Positions 1 through 12,406 of a stretch of 64,000 bases of DNA are shown here, piece by piece. The stretch is from assembly GCA_029204225.1 (NCBI GenBank), contig CM055101.1, positions 41,252,927 to 41,316,926 on the forward strand, in the 5' to 3' direction. Positions within the stretch are counted from its first letter, which is position 1. Every line of letters starts with the position of its first letter. A model generated the notes under the pieces. It made no database searches. It had not been told where the DNA came from and saw only the letters and a program-made list of their open reading frames with translations. A program made the translations under genes and the position numbers. The stretch comes from Diphasiastrum complanatum. Lineage: Eukaryota; Streptophyta; Lycopodiopsida; Lycopodiales; Lycopodiaceae.

Positions 1-1766
1 GATCTATATTTGTTATTTTTGGATCCACACGTGTGAAATACAATAGCTTGCTGGTTTTGTACGGATAGCAATAGTACATAATCATTTCATTCAAGTTTGA
101 TCAAGTTCTATTAGTGTTTGCATCTCAAATTGTGTGTAGATGCTGATTTTTTTACATCGGTGAGATTGGTAGTGTATTTCTCCTTCTAACCAAAGATCAT
201 TCAAGTAGATTGGATCTTAAGGATCTGAAATCTTTCACACATCTGACCCTCAGGATCAATGATCATAAAAGTGTAGGAAGAATCTTGAAATAGGAATTAT
301 CACCAAGGAGTAAACTGTGGACTTAATTTCCAACAGGCCTAGGATAGGAGGCTTGGCATCATTACATCTTGTCAAAAACCAATAGGAAATTCCTAGGCCT
401 TGAAACCAGTCACTCTAGGAATTTGTCGTTTTTCTTGCTCTTTTTAATGTCTTGACCTTAACCCTTGATTCTCTCAAATCCCTCCTTGCCCTCCAAAGTT
501 TGTTTTTAAGATACCCTTTTTTTTTTTATAAGGCCTTCTATTCTTTAAGATTTGGAGAAAGAAACAATTTAGCTAACTGCTTCCTTGATGAGTTTTCTTA
601 AAACCATCACATGTGAATCTTGTAAAGTTTCAAATCTTAGTTTCTTTAGCTAGAAAAGGTTTTTTGATTTTATATCATATCAACTCTTGTTCCATTTTTC
701 TAATCGTATGGGACCCTTTTCCTACAAAAAGCCTTGGTTTTGAAAGAGCTCCAGATTTATTCAGTGGTTTAAATTTGCTTCATCCCAATGTTGACCTTAT
801 GGATTGTTGAATTCTTCATTTTCAACCTCATTGATTTTATCTATCTTAACCTCTTCTATGTCTTGTTTCATGGGGAATCTATCACTTTACACTATAATAT
901 GAAGTGCAATCATTCTGATTGCTCTTGACTCTAACATACATGTTTTAAAGTCATCAAAACCTTTCTTTACACTGAGTTCAAGGTCTTTCTTTACAAAAAA
1001 ATAAATGTCAATCATCTATACCTCTCATTTGCAAGATGCCCTTCCTTAGCTATAGACTTTGCTCTAACTACAATCCAAGTGTTGAGACCTTGCTTATATC
1101 TCTAGTGTAGGCATACCTTCTATGGACTAATCTTGTTTGCCTCGTTCCCTTTCTATCCTATTTGAAATTGAAATTTCTATCTTTGGGAACAACTATTTAT
1201 TTTTTAAGTATAATATTGATGATAAGTTACTGTGTCTTGTATTAGTTGTGTCATTTGTACACATGGTTGGTAAGAATAATTGCCAAGAAATATCCTTTTT
1301 TATTCTTAACTCACTAGGATTCGTCCATAACAAAACTTACAGTCTATGCAAAGATAATTATCAATGAACTATTAATGGTGGACATCATGTGTGAGAATAT
1401 ACTACATGTGATAACATTAATAGGTAGCCAACAATTGGTTATATATATCGAGGATAGAAATCATGCTAACTAATTTTAGATAATCACTCTTGTCTGAACA
1501 TTATTAGGATCCCACTCTTAGGGGAATCAACTTTGTGAGTGGGCTATAGTGGTATGAGATGCCATTGTGGCGTGTGTCTAAGAAATTGATATAGGATGTT
1601 GTAGACTCTCATAGGTTCAAAGTGAGCTTGGATTAAGCTATACAATTGGGATGTCATATCATTAGTATTTATCAAGTTGATCATGTCAAGTTAGGACATA
1701 AGTTATTAAATTGATATCAAAGTTTTGGTTACTTGCATGTAAAAGATTAAAACAATGGAAGGTACA
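1..1766. other. Non-coding, AT-rich stretch
   Basis: I see no gene here. The open frames are short and show no family motif. A perfect 10-bp palindrome CACACGTGTG lies at 26-35 and recurs elsewhere in the window. If the MYB exon at 3432 belongs to a gene with exons outside the window, this stretch is part of its intron. Confidence 0.5.
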
Positions 1767-2586
1767 TTATAATAATCGATGGAAAGTTTGTTTTATGAAT
1801 ACTTTAATCTTAGTATGAAGTTGATTTTCAACGGAATTAAACACCATACTTTTGGAAGCCAAAAGGTCAATCCAAGTGTATCTAGAATAATCATCTATAA
1901 AAGATACATACATCTTAGCACCTCCATTAGATGCTTGAGAAAAAGAGTGCACATCTGAATGTATAACTTCTAGAGATTTAAAAGCTCTAGTAGAAGAGTT
2001 AGAAAATAGTAGCTTGTGAGCCTTTGCAAGACTACAAGCTTCACAAAATTGTCCACACTTCAAAACTTTGCACTAGATTGGGAAACTCATCTCCAAGACC
2101 ATTTAGGATGATTTGTACAAGTTCAACATCATGGATTCTATCACCAATTGTGGAGAGCTCCTTATTGAGTGATTTAATTCACAAGACAATCTTGAGCACT
2201 CTCTTCACTACCTCTAATGCCTTGTAGAACTTGATTTCTCAACATTAGCACTCTAGAGATATTTTTTGACTCATAGATCCGTTTCAAAGAGTCCCAAGCT
2301 TCCTTGGCCGAGGCACATGAGGCTACTTCTTTTCGAAGTTCATTGCTAACATTCATTTTGATGCAATGCAATGCTAGCCTAGCCTTCTTTTTGTACCTCA
2401 CAAGTTCTTGTCCACCTTGAGGCTCTTCCTCCTCACCAATGACAAGATCAAAGAGATCTTGGAGAAGCATTCACACACTTTGATCATACATAAGAGAGTG
2501 AAAAACATGGATTTGCTCCCAAAACAATGTTTCTCATCATCAATCTCAAAATGGATCATACATACAAAAGCGGTAATGTCTCTCAA
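1767..2586 (-). mobile_element. Ty1/copia relic: gag fragment joined to start of integrase
   Basis: On the minus strand, 2470-2174 reads as a copia gag (UBN2-type) segment containing AKEAWDSLKRIYES. Downstream, 2063-1767 reads as the end of the gag-pre-integrase finger (CEACSLAKAHK) followed by the integrase start, with LEVIHSDV and FIDDYSRYTW. The first catalytic Asp lies in the HSDV motif. The roughly 110 bp between them cannot hold the missing gag end, zinc knuckle and protease, so the copy carries an internal deletion. RT and RNase H are absent on this strand. It is a dead fragment with no recognisable LTR beside it. Confidence 0.8.
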
Positions 2587-2910
2587 TGACCACTTGTAGC
2601 ACGTGTGGAATAACTCATTGTACTTATCTTATCCATTTTGGCTTAGATTCCACTCATTTGCCACATCATCATTTGGAAGCTAGTGTTGATCTTCTAGATC
2701 CTATATTCTAGGAAGTAGATCCTACAAAATAGGGAATATGGTGTTTGTCTCATATGAAAGCTATGTACAATGGATCTGAATTTTTCCACATGCATTTCAC
2801 ACGTGTGGACAGGCCCTCACAGGTGTGGATTTACCTAACTACATAGCAATTAACTTAGACAAGGTAAAAATTGCCAATTCCAACATTTTGAACTAGTGAA
2901 TTCAATCAAA

Positions 2911-3010
2911 GAAGAATTGCATATGAATTTTGAGATGACTAGAAATCTCAATCTTATGAGCTATTGTCTTGGTATTGAAGTCAAGCAACATGATCTTTGC
3001 ATATCTCTAT
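2911..3010 (+). mobile_element. Ty1/copia reverse transcriptase fragment
   Basis: About 33 codons read as the copia RT segment that normally carries an MxDLG..YFLGIE motif; here it reads MTRNLNLMSYCLGIEVKQ. It has the opposite orientation to the relic at 1767-2586, so it is a separate insertion or was inverted. It ends without RNase H. The next 240 bp hold nothing I recognise. Confidence 0.65.
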
Positions 3011-3249
3011 ACTTTCATTGATTATCCAAATCCATCCACACACCATATTGTGAACTCCCAAATGGCAAACCATGGAAGATATCAACAAGGAAGACATGGT
3101 GAGGATGTCTTCATCCTTGGGGAAGGAAGGTTGATGAGCTTGAAATTCAAGAAATTCACTCTCCCTCTCCTAGTACATGCGATAGGAAAATACGTGCATG
3201 AGATTGGAACTTGTAGGCTTGAGTCCCTAGCATGTTACTTATAAAAGTA

Positions 3250-3252
<3 letters not shown>

Positions 3253-3295
<43 letters not shown>
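3253..3295 (+). repeat. (CT)n microsatellite
   Basis: A 43-bp perfect CT array lies about 135 bp upstream of the MYB exon. It is one of eight long CT/GA arrays in the window. No LINE 3' end precedes it. Confidence 0.95.
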
Positions 3296-3298
<3 letters not shown>

Positions 3299-3431
3299 GA
3301 TGTATTTATTTGCTTCTCCACACGAATGACATTCATAAGGCTATGCAAATCCAAATCTTAGAGAATCAAGAACTTTAAGAAAACAAAGTTTTCTTTAGGG
3401 TTTTGTAATTGTTTTTTTCTGGGGAAATCAG

Positions 3432-4521
3432 GTGGTCACTGATTGCAGCTCAGCTACCAGGAAGAACTGATAACGACGTCAAGAATTACTGGAATACGCA
3501 GCTTAAGAAAAAGCTTTGTGAAATGGGCATCGATCCAATCACACACAAACCTATCTCTCAGCTGCTGGCAGATCTAGCCGGCAGCATATCCCTTCCCAAG
3601 GGACCAGGCCACATAGCCGATGCAACGCTAGGTTGCTTCAAAAACGACATGCTCAATCTGCTCATGAGGCAACGCCCAGATCAATGGCAATCTGAAAAAA
3701 CCAGTCGTCCGGCCTTCCAGCTAGAAAGAACCCATCAACAGTGGGGTAATGCAACAAATAATATTGCTGGTCAAGAACATCCAAAGGGCAAAGATAAGCT
3801 CTATTCAAAACCAATGCAAATGGATCCAATAATGCAGAAGATGAGCTCGGATCTCTCGAAAGCAATGCATTGCAAGCTCACACAACCCATCAATCCGAAA
3901 AGCTATATGCGAGAACATGTGACAAGGCCTTCAGATTTTGTGCAAATTGAGGATCAGCTCTTTGTGAATACAAGCTGTAATAGCGGGGAAGAGGGCATAG
4001 CTAAGTCAGAAATGGGCATTCTGTTTGATCACCTTAATGCAGTTGGGACTTCATGCTCCAAACCTACGCAATGGACAGCCGATGCTCCACCAGAGGGGGT
4101 TGTCAATATACCCAGCATTGTATCAGAATTGCAGGTGGCCCTTACTCAATCCCAACATCACATGAGCTTCAGCTTTTCGCAACAGAATCAGTATGATGTA
4201 CCCTCCGGTCCTAACCACAGCCACAGCGTCTCTCAGCCACCAGATCAACTCGATCATGTGGTCCAATATCCACAACATCAACTGGCCGATCAGTCTAGCG
4301 CCAATTACTATCAAATCGGCCATGATCTGCAACACTCAACTCATGATGCCATACTAGAAGCTACAGCTGATCTTGCGTGGAGCCCCAGTGGCAGTAATAG
4401 CACCTGTAGCAGTAGCACTGTAGGCGCTCAATGTGATCTCTCAGCAGCCGTGGAGGCAGTTCTAAGCTCGGACATGAACATTCTTTGGGATTTCTCTGAG
4501 CTTGGCTCAATAATGTCATAG
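3432..4521 (+). CDS. MYB80-like R2R3-MYB transcription factor, last exon (partial)
   Basis: The exon opens after the acceptor ...aaatcag at 3431 in the phase usual for the second intron of plant R2R3-MYB genes (AG|G within the Arg codon before WSLIA). It encodes the end of repeat R3, [20 protein letters not shown], with the DNA-recognition helix. Then come [10 protein letters not shown] and [15 protein letters not shown], which match the conserved block of Arabidopsis MYB80/MYB103 (MGIDPVTHKP, AALGCFKDEMLHLL). The C-terminus NILWDF also resembles the MYB80 ending NVLWDL. The middle is Gln/His/Ser-rich, as in an activation region. The exon has 362 codons plus a TAG stop and no break. MYB80 proteins control tapetum and spore- or pollen-wall genes in flowering plants; the same role here is inferred. 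The exons for R2 and early R3 are not visible in 1-3431, so they lie upstream of the window or are lost. Confidence 0.87.
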
Positions 4522-4783
4522 CCATATGCATGATCTTATTTGCTTTAGACTCTACTTGTGCATGATTGTTCTTATTATTACAAGGGACATACCCTGCTGA
4601 TGCTACCTGTCAATTAAACGCTGAATGCCGACAGATGAAACAAGAGAAGTCTCTTCGCAGGGATAAACCAAAACAAAACAGCAGGCATAGTTTCTTCATT
4701 AATGTTTCCACATATTTATACAAGAATAGGAAATAATGTTGCTCTTCATGTTTCAGAAAACCAAGATTTTACACGTCCCATTC

Positions 4784-5667
4784 ACAGTCAACCCTGGATA
4801 AATGTTACGCCTTTGGGAATTAGCCAAAAACTAATTAATAGAGAGGGTTAAGATTGATAATGATTTGCAGTTGAAAAATTTATGATCCTTGCATTGCACA
4901 TTGTTACAAAATTGATGATTTTGTCCTAGACTTTGAAAAATTTATGATCCTTGCATTGCACATTGCGACAAAATTGATGATTTTGTCCTGGACTTGAGCG
5001 GTGGTGATGGGGGCTGGGCTAGCAAAATGCCTCAAAAAAGAAAAAAGAAGTTAATTGAAAGCACCATTGATGGGTTCGAAAGCATCTTTTAGGGATCCTA
5101 AATCTCGAAATATTGCAGCCCCCATATTAATGTAAAATAGCAATTATCCAAGTTAGGTTCTCTAAGGTGGGAGTAAATTTTGCTAACAAATAACACTTGA
5201 GTTTAAAATCCTTGGGAGTAACAAAAAAACTAACTACAGTGAACCCTATATATATATATATTACCTCTATATATGTTAACCCTAGCTATTAGTTAATTTT
5301 TGGCTACTCCCAAGGATTTTACACAGTAGAAATGTTAAGTGTTACTTCTTAACATAACTTACTCCCGCCTTCAAGAAATTGACCTGGTGAAATGTTATTT
5401 TACAGATAGGGGAGGGCTATGTCCAACAATTTGGGTATTTAGGGCACATTTCTTTTAGGGCGTTTTGCTAGCCAGGCCCCAACCGTCAGATGCAAGATTC
5501 CCTCCATAAATTTATGCATTTTTTATCTGATTCCCTGGATATATGTTCCCCTTGAAATATGTTAATTTTTTTTCCCACCCTGTTTATCTGTTATAGTGTT
5601 AACCCTCTGTATTAGTTAACTTTTTATTACTCCCAAGGCCTAACATTTATCCATGGTGCACTGTCAT
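4784..5667. repeat. Foldback (long inverted repeat) element downstream of the MYB gene
   Basis: The two halves are imperfect reverse complements. The outer ends 4784-4852 pair with 5595-5667 (GGATAAATGTTA against TAACATTTATCC). The block at 4990-5030 with GGCTAGCAAAATG pairs with 5457-5490 (GTTTTGCTAGCC). The block at 5168-5225 with AAAATCCTTGGGAGTA pairs with 5300-5370. The tip near 5245-5265 is a TA-repeat. There is no coding frame. It behaves like a foldback or MITE-class element inserted about 260 bp after the MYB stop codon. No target duplication was identified with confidence. Confidence 0.7.
4871..4994. repeat. 62-bp tandem duplication inside the foldback left arm
   Basis: Two adjacent 62-bp units start at 4871 and 4933, beginning TTGAAAAATTTATGATCC. 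They differ at a few positions. The right arm of the foldback appears to hold only one corresponding copy, so the duplication probably followed insertion. Confidence 0.85.
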
Positions 5668-7580
5668 AGATAGAGTTAACACGTAGCATTTAGCTAAAGT
5701 TGGTTGTACACAAAAATAAAGGATCTGATTTGTAGGTGAAAGCTACTATAATCAATAAACAAATCGATAGATTAATAATTAGGTGTTGCCCAAAAAGAAA
5801 GAATGGATAACATTAAGAAATATTAGAAGCATCTTATATGTTCACATATAGAAGCAATACATAAATAAAAATCAACTATTGCAACTAACTACTCTCTTTA
5901 CTCCGTTGTTATATGAATTTTCTACCTACTCTTTTTGTTAGACCTTCATTTTGCAACTATCCTAGTTCACTTTGTTGTGTCTTTCTCACAAGATCTAGAT
6001 CACTACCTTTTGTGTACTTATGGCTAGTGCTATTCTAGTTTGCTTAACTTCAATCTTGAAATAGCTATAATCTGGTGTACTTTGCATCAATTTGTGAGCC
6101 ACATTATCATAGTCTTCCATCAAGACCACTCACGTAGCTACATAAACTTGAATCATTGACCATGAGTCACATAAACAAGTTGTCATAATTTTTTCGCAAC
6201 ATTCAAAACTTCTCTATTGTAACACAAATCGTGGACTTCAATACACTACAATGAATGCTCAAGTATTTTGACATTTACCTTGGAATGTCAGTTCTTTGCA
6301 ATTAATTGGACAAACGGACAAATGTTGTGGTTGTAATTAATGAATAAACAACATGGTGAGAAAAAAAAAAAAGAATACAAGAAAACATAGCAATGAAATG
6401 ACAACTAACCTCACGTGTCCTTAAAAGGTGAGTATTAAGGAATACAGTTTCTCCTTTAGGGCTAGGGTTAATGCTTGTAATGAAGTTTTTAATAGACCTT
6501 AAAAAAACCCAAAAGTCTTCATGAAATTGATAAGAGGGTAATTTAAAACATTGAAATTTTAAAATTCTACTTAAAATCAGTTAGTTTTTTATAATTAAAA
6601 ATTTAAACGATAAATTGTAAGGTTCACCAATTGTCCTATTTTTATATTTTGATTTTTTATGAGCACTAGTGCTTGTCTTCACCTAAGAATTTCGTAGGTC
6701 ATAGTGGGATCTATGCCAGACATAGCTCTCATCATGACCTATGTCCTTCATGGGTGGTGGTGAGGGTGTCATGCCTGGTATTGGTCCCACCATGTCCTTT
6801 GTCTGGCAAACTTGAACTCCGGACCTATACTCACATAGGTTGGGGTGTTAGCTATGCCATATAACACCCATACGACCTGTGTCAAGCATAGGTCATGATG
6901 GGAGCCTATGCTTGGCATGGCTCCTACCATAACCTATGCTTGACATAGGTAATGGGAACTATGAAACCAGACACCAAGCATGGAGAGGTGTTGTTGGAGT
7001 TGCTTGAATGCATAGATGCTCATTCCGTTTCGGAACACATACGGAACAAGCATTCCGAACGTATTTCAAAACGGAATGTGTATGTTTTTCTTTTTCATAC
7101 ATTTTATTTTTGCAAATTTATCACTTCTAGCTTTCATAGCTTAGATAAATATTGATTGCATATATATCATATCATGTCATGTCACTCACTCCCCAAGCCT
7201 ACTACACAAAAGATAGTACAAGACTCAAGCACTAAAGTCTGATGCTGATTTGACTACTCAATGTGAAGGCTTTGCCATCCTTTAGCTTCCATTTGGAGAT
7301 TGATGCGTTGTCTGACTTCAACATGTGACAACATCATACAACTTCTTAGCCATTAACATAGTTTTCATCTTAAATTTCCACAGATGGTAGTTGGATCCAT
7401 CGAGCTTGTCTACGATGAGACCAACTTTATCTTGAAAATCCATGTGGAACTTAGTCCATGTGATAGTGATAATTATCAGTGACTTAGGAATGAAATAGAA
7501 TCTTGAGCTATTATTAGAACAAGAAAATGATTATTTGCTCGATAGAATCAGGTTTTAAAGGAAGCTTATGATATCAAGCA
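5668..7580. other. No gene seen; short inverted repeat and GGAAC-type motifs
   Basis: No coding motif is visible. The part at 6700-6950 is self-complementary: a block around TCATGACCTATG on the left is repeated inverted as CATAGGTCATGATG on the right. At 7020-7080 there is a cluster of CGGAAC/GTTCCG-like motifs that recurs at 12836-12895 and 13610-13645, as would be expected of ends of a small non-autonomous element. Confidence 0.45.
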
Positions 7581-7628
7581 ATGCTCTGATACCGTGCTGA
7601 TACCAAATAACCTATGGCTCTAATACCA

Positions 7629-8219
7629 TGTTGCGGGAGGAAAAGGAAATCCCTTCCCCTCAGTTTATGAACTACACCTATCGAATTCAAATCTGAATGG
7701 TGGGTCGAATGCCTCGGCTGATTCTACTAGATTCTAACTTGGAAATAATTAGAATCAATAAGGTTGGGTAAGTTAGAAATAAGTTTTGATCTGATTCGTT
7801 ATGTAAGCTCTAAATGTGATAATGTAATTACTGTACAGTTTAAATTAGATGTACAACTTATCTAGTTTATTGTATTTGGTTGTGATTGGGATGCGGCCCA
7901 GCATTGACCTATCAGTCGGGCACTTGTCCCGTAGCCAACTACTTCAGTTAGCCGAGTAGCCACATTGATAGGAAATTAGCCTGTATAGTAGATTTTGGTT
8001 TCGTTATGCTATACTCGAGGGCATGTCTCGGGTTTGTCAATATAGGAGGCCAATATTGGGTCTAACTATAGTTTTTGGTAGGTGGTAGGCCAGTTTAGTG
8101 ACACTTGTTAGGGACATGCAATTTGAGTATTCCATACATATACGAGAGCTTCAGAGGTGTAGCTATGGTGATTATTTGATGTGATTCGCATACTGCACTA
8201 GATCCTATCAGAAAGTTAA
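7629..8219. mobile_element. LTR-like segment flanked by primer-binding sites facing both ways
   Basis: The segment starts TGTTGCGGGAGG. Just left of it, 7616-7628 is the complement of an initiator-Met tRNA primer-binding site (GCTCTAATACCA). Two more such motifs lie at 7582-7612. On its right side 8222-8233 is a plus-strand site, TGGTATCAAAGC. An LTR normally has only one such site, so orientation is ambiguous. The leader-like AT-rich sequence after 8235 favours a plus-strand element whose gag is gone. Confidence 0.4.
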
Positions 8220-8221
8220 CT

Positions 8222-8233
8222 TGGTATCAAAGC
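8222..8233 (+). promoter_or_regulatory. Retroelement primer-binding site (tRNA-iMet type)
   Basis: TGGTATCAAAGC differs from the canonical TGGTATCAGAGC by one base. It is the start point of minus-strand cDNA synthesis in LTR retrotransposons. Confidence 0.55.
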
Positions 8234-9700
8234 GGCAGGGTGTTGCAGGCATGCACAATCCAGTGGAGCCATCGTCGGCATCATTCACCAAGAGAGTTGG
8301 CACTCTGAGTGTCTTACGAGAGAGGACTTTGTACGGTACATGTTGTGCAGATGGCAAAAATCGACGAAGTTCCCTCGATCATCTTCCGGGGGTCGAAGTA
8401 AAATAATTCTGGGAAAATTCAGTAAATTGCAGTTTTGGCGATTTTTTGGAAAAACTATCGTTTAAGGTAGAAAAGTCTCCTCTCTTTGCAGAGGAGCTAC
8501 AAAGAGTAGTGATAGTAGGCCATAGTAATTTACAGGGCAAGATTTGATGGAAAACTGAGAAAATTGTGAATTTCTCAAATTTGACAAGGTTTCAAAGCTT
8601 CTTTCGGAAAATTTGATTGTTTATAGTGAAATCTTCACCAAATCTTATGTCGTCAGTCCCAGCAAAATGGCAAGACTAGGGCAACCTCAGAGAGGCTGAA
8701 TCTGCAAAGAAAAATCTCAGAAAAAGACTAAGATTTGTCCAAGTGGTTGCTGAGAAGGGTTTTTTTGGTAAAAATCAGCAAATCGTCGAAAAAATGCAGA
8801 GTTGATAGTTTCCTCCAAGGAGGGAGGGCACAACTAGCCTTGGCGTTAGAGGTTCAATTGGTTCATCGCGCCAATGGAACCTGGTTCGTTGGCTCACGAG
8901 GGAGGTTGATGGACGATGAAGATAGAAAGTGAGATGTGGGCCATAGGATCTAAAGGATCTGTCGGATTGCAATGAAGAGGGCGGGCTAAAGGGACCTAAA
9001 ATGAGAAACTTCATCAAAAAAATTTGATTAGAAATGCAAAGAAGGGACCCGACATTTGGGAAAATAGTTTCTTCATTAAGAAACTTCATGGTGAAGTTCT
9101 AGTTCAAAAATGCAAGCAAAATTGTTTAGGGCCTAAGTTTGGATAAAAGGCACCTTTTCTGGCCCTTCTTGGGCCAAATTGACTCCTGAAAATGGCTGCT
9201 CGGAGCCAGCGGACAGAACGACGTCACCGATCAAGGAGAGACATGTTTCAGGTAGTTTTCATCACCATTCTAGTGAGCGAAGTGTGGGTGACCTAGTGAT
9301 AGGCTACATTTTCTATTTGGGTATTGTAGGGCCAAATTTTGGGCAATTTTTGGCTGGTGAAACCTACTACAGGGCAGTACGGTGAGGCATTATCACTTCA
9401 AAATCACATTTGCTTACTCCTGACATTGTAACATGGTATTTGGAAGTGGTAATAGTGGGATGTGGACAAATGGGAGCTAATTGGTGTGGAGAAAGCTAGT
9501 ATTGGCGAGGAAAGTGCAATTTGGCGTCGTGACTACTCATCATTGGCGATAATTTTGAGAGGGTAAGCAATCACATGAGAGAGGTAGGCAAGGAATGTTG
9601 GTTGCAAGTGGAAAATTGTATGAGATAATTTGATGATGGTGAATTTTGGCAATTTTTTTTTTGCAAGAGGAATACATGCTTGATTAATGTGATGTTTTTT
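8234..9700. other. Leader-like sequence without gag
   Basis: I see no protein family here. Composition and position after a primer-binding site resemble the long untranslated leader seen in the intact gypsy element at 15491-16369. The open frames are short and unrecognised. Confidence 0.35.
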
Positions 9701-9746
9701 GTGTCTATTGAATAAATATGAACCTAATAACAGTACCGTACATTCC

Positions 9747-10308
9747 ACACGTGTGACATGTGTTCTATTATGTACTTTTAGTACATTCATTCTTGTGAAT
9801 GCAAGATAATATCCAATGTAAGCTTTGTTGGGCCCAAAAGGAGCCATTAGCCTTAAGAATAAGGTGGTTCTCTCTTTAGGTCCTTCAAAGTACCTCAATA
9901 AGGATAATAGGCCAACAATAGCCCAAATACATTTAATAAGGCTTAACAAGGGCTAACTAACCCTCAAGATAATTATGTTAAGTTAAGTAAAGGGCTTTTC
10001 TTTAAGTAAGCAAAAGACATCAATTTTAGGATCTTTTGGCTCATTTGCAAATGAAAGAGTTCTTAGCTTCCTCTTTGTGAATGTGAACTTGGGGATTTCC
10101 ATTGCTAGGTCTCATGTGCCTTATCTACTTGAATCCATGCCCTTTTCCATTCCCTTGTAATCATTTGCTCATTTCTATTGAGATTCCATGGAGATCCTCG
10201 TGTCATTTGCTTCTTATGGACATGCTATCATGAATGCCTTGTAACTTTTCTTGCTATTATCTTTACTTCCATAGTAATTGCTATTGGTTTGGATTTGGCA
10301 CGTGACAT
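9747..10308 (+). repeat. LTR-like dispersed repeat, copy 1
   Basis: This stretch is reverse-complement similar over its length to 58303-58860. Shared blocks include ATAATATCCA.TGTAAGCTT near its start and a terminal TTTGGCAC.TGACA. At the second copy a tRNA primer-binding-site-like motif follows the shared end, which suggests that both are LTRs of one family. No internal region follows here, so this copy is probably a solo LTR. Confidence 0.5.
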
Positions 10309-12214
10309 GTTCAAAAGCAATTGCCAAATTGGATGCAAAATAGGTACAATTGAAGGCCTGAGATCACAGTTTAGATCAAGACTAAAGGGTGAACATGACA
10401 ATCATTCATAAAGTGTGCTTCTACAAGGAATACATTCACTTTCATAAGGGTGATGATCGCCAAAATATGGACTTGAAGTGTCTATGTGCCCAAAAGACTG
10501 ACACCTTTTGATGAGAAGAATTTAGTTCACACCACCACAAAGTATGAAAACTATTTTAAATTACTTAGTCTTCTATTATTATGGAAAGATCAATATAATA
10601 CTTCAATTTGTTCCAACTTGTGAGAAAAAGATGTGTTGCAAAAATGAATAATACGTTAAGTTTTCAACATTAATTCACGATACATAGGGATGAGGCATAT
10701 GTCATAATTTTTATAAAAGTTAAGTGCGATAACACAAAATTGTACAGAACAACTTTATATGGCAATCAAGTTTCAAGTGAAATATAAAACCAATAACATA
10801 AAATTCAAAAGTTCAAAAGACGAGCAAAACATTGTGTGCTACAATTCTACATGTTTATTAGATTTAAAAATGTTTTTAAAAAAGTGAGAGAAGTGTTCAA
10901 AAAAGGGTCATGTTTCACCATATCCAAAAACAAACATGAGTATAAAACCGCTGACAAGATTATGTGCAAGGACAAACAACAAACAATACTCTAATTCAAG
11001 GAATGGCAACTTGTTGAAGCATTGAAGTTCTTACACGGAGTGCTTTATGTCAATATGAGACTCTCCTTGTTAACTACACTAAGTTCATGGGTAGATGAAC
11101 ACGTCCCCAAAAAAAGACATTTTGGTTCACTTGTAACTCTCAACAACATGAATCATCTATACCAGCAACATCTGATAATTTCATGAGTTTGGTCAACACT
11201 AATGGGATGCTTTTTGACAAGCAAAACTACAAAAATATGAATTTACAATATAATTCATTCTTAGTTCACTTTAATTCTATACCATGAAGCAGTTCTTGAA
11301 AATTTGATCATTGTCCCTCGTTGGTGAGTTTCATTTGAAGGTTTGAACATTTACAACATCATCAAATTAACTTTCATCATTTTCATATATATCAAACAAT
11401 TTTCTCCTTGTTAATCATTCATATTGAGGTTGTTCCAATATAATCGTGTTGAAAAGTTGTTATAGGCTTGATGATGGCATACACAAGTTGTAAAAGATTA
11501 TAGAGTTGGCCTTACATGAAATTTCACAGAGATATCACCACAATGGATATTGAACTTATGTGCTATATAGGAGAAAAAGTCTAGAAGAGTGCTTTCATGT
11601 TCAATTTTGATTCCAACATACATTATCGCTTCTCTACATGGAAGGCTGGTACGAAATGTTCAGAGGCATGATTTGGTGATATCAACCAGTGACCAATACC
11701 ACTATATGAAAAGAGAGAAGAGCATCAATGGACATCAAAATAATTAGAATGCCCGGAGTGGTGGCAGTATGAAAAAGAGCTGGTGGCAGTTCTTGTGCTC
11801 TGGACTACTGGATGAAGCATTCTTGAAAGGATACATAACAAGCTAACTAATTGATATTATCAGTTGAGCAAAAACCACAAAAGAGGACCCAAGATACTGC
11901 TCTTTCCTAAATAAAACTTAAGCATCTACACTGGACAGAGAAACACCGATAGCTAGCACCTACAGATGCTTACTTTTACGCAGTAAACTCTTTCTTTTCT
12001 CTTCAGTGATTTGTGGAAAAGCGCCACCAAAAGCTTAAGAGTCTGGAGACTAGAAGGCACTCAGGTATCAGATAAAATATACAAAGAACACACAAGGACG
12101 TGCAAGGTGATTCGTGAATTGGCAACTTGGGAACTGCATATAGCTTTACAAAGAGTAACAAATCTACAAGGCCTTGACAGTTGCTAATCACTCAAATAAT
12201 ATTACATTGGACTT
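10309..12214. other. Intergenic; includes 3' flank of NFU2
   Basis: No gene is recognisable. The bases just below 12215 form the 3' untranslated region of the minus-strand NFU2 gene. No clean polyadenylation motif could be chosen by eye. Confidence 0.4.
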
Positions 12215-12406
12215 TTATGAGATTAATTGTACAGCTGCAATCATTGGAATTTTCTCCCGTAACTTTTGAGTTACAGCAACACGAACAGTCATTACTCCAG
12301 CTGCAGGTCCCTCTATCTTTATCTTAACCACTGGGACATCGATTGTAACTAAAGTAAGATCACCACCACCAGTGCCACCAAGATAAGGCCTTATCTCTGA
12401 CAAAAT
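12215..12406 (-). CDS. NFU2: NFU2 exon 5 (second NifU-like domain)
   Basis: The acceptor is ...tttttcag just above 12406; the exon starts in phase 0 with ILSEIRPYL and ends AAVQLIS then TAA at 12217-12215. It encodes the degenerate domain lacking the CxxC, conserved in CNFU1/2/3 proteins. Confidence 0.93.
   Translation of the reverse strand: MLSEIRPYLGGTGGGDLTLVTIDVPVVKIKIEGPAAGVMTVRVAVTQKLREKIPMIAAVQLIS

Noticed and set aside
2969-3244. 91-codon frame upstream of the MYB exon as an earlier MYB exon
   Set aside because: It has no MYB tryptophans or splice sites, and its start overlaps a copia RT fragment in another frame.
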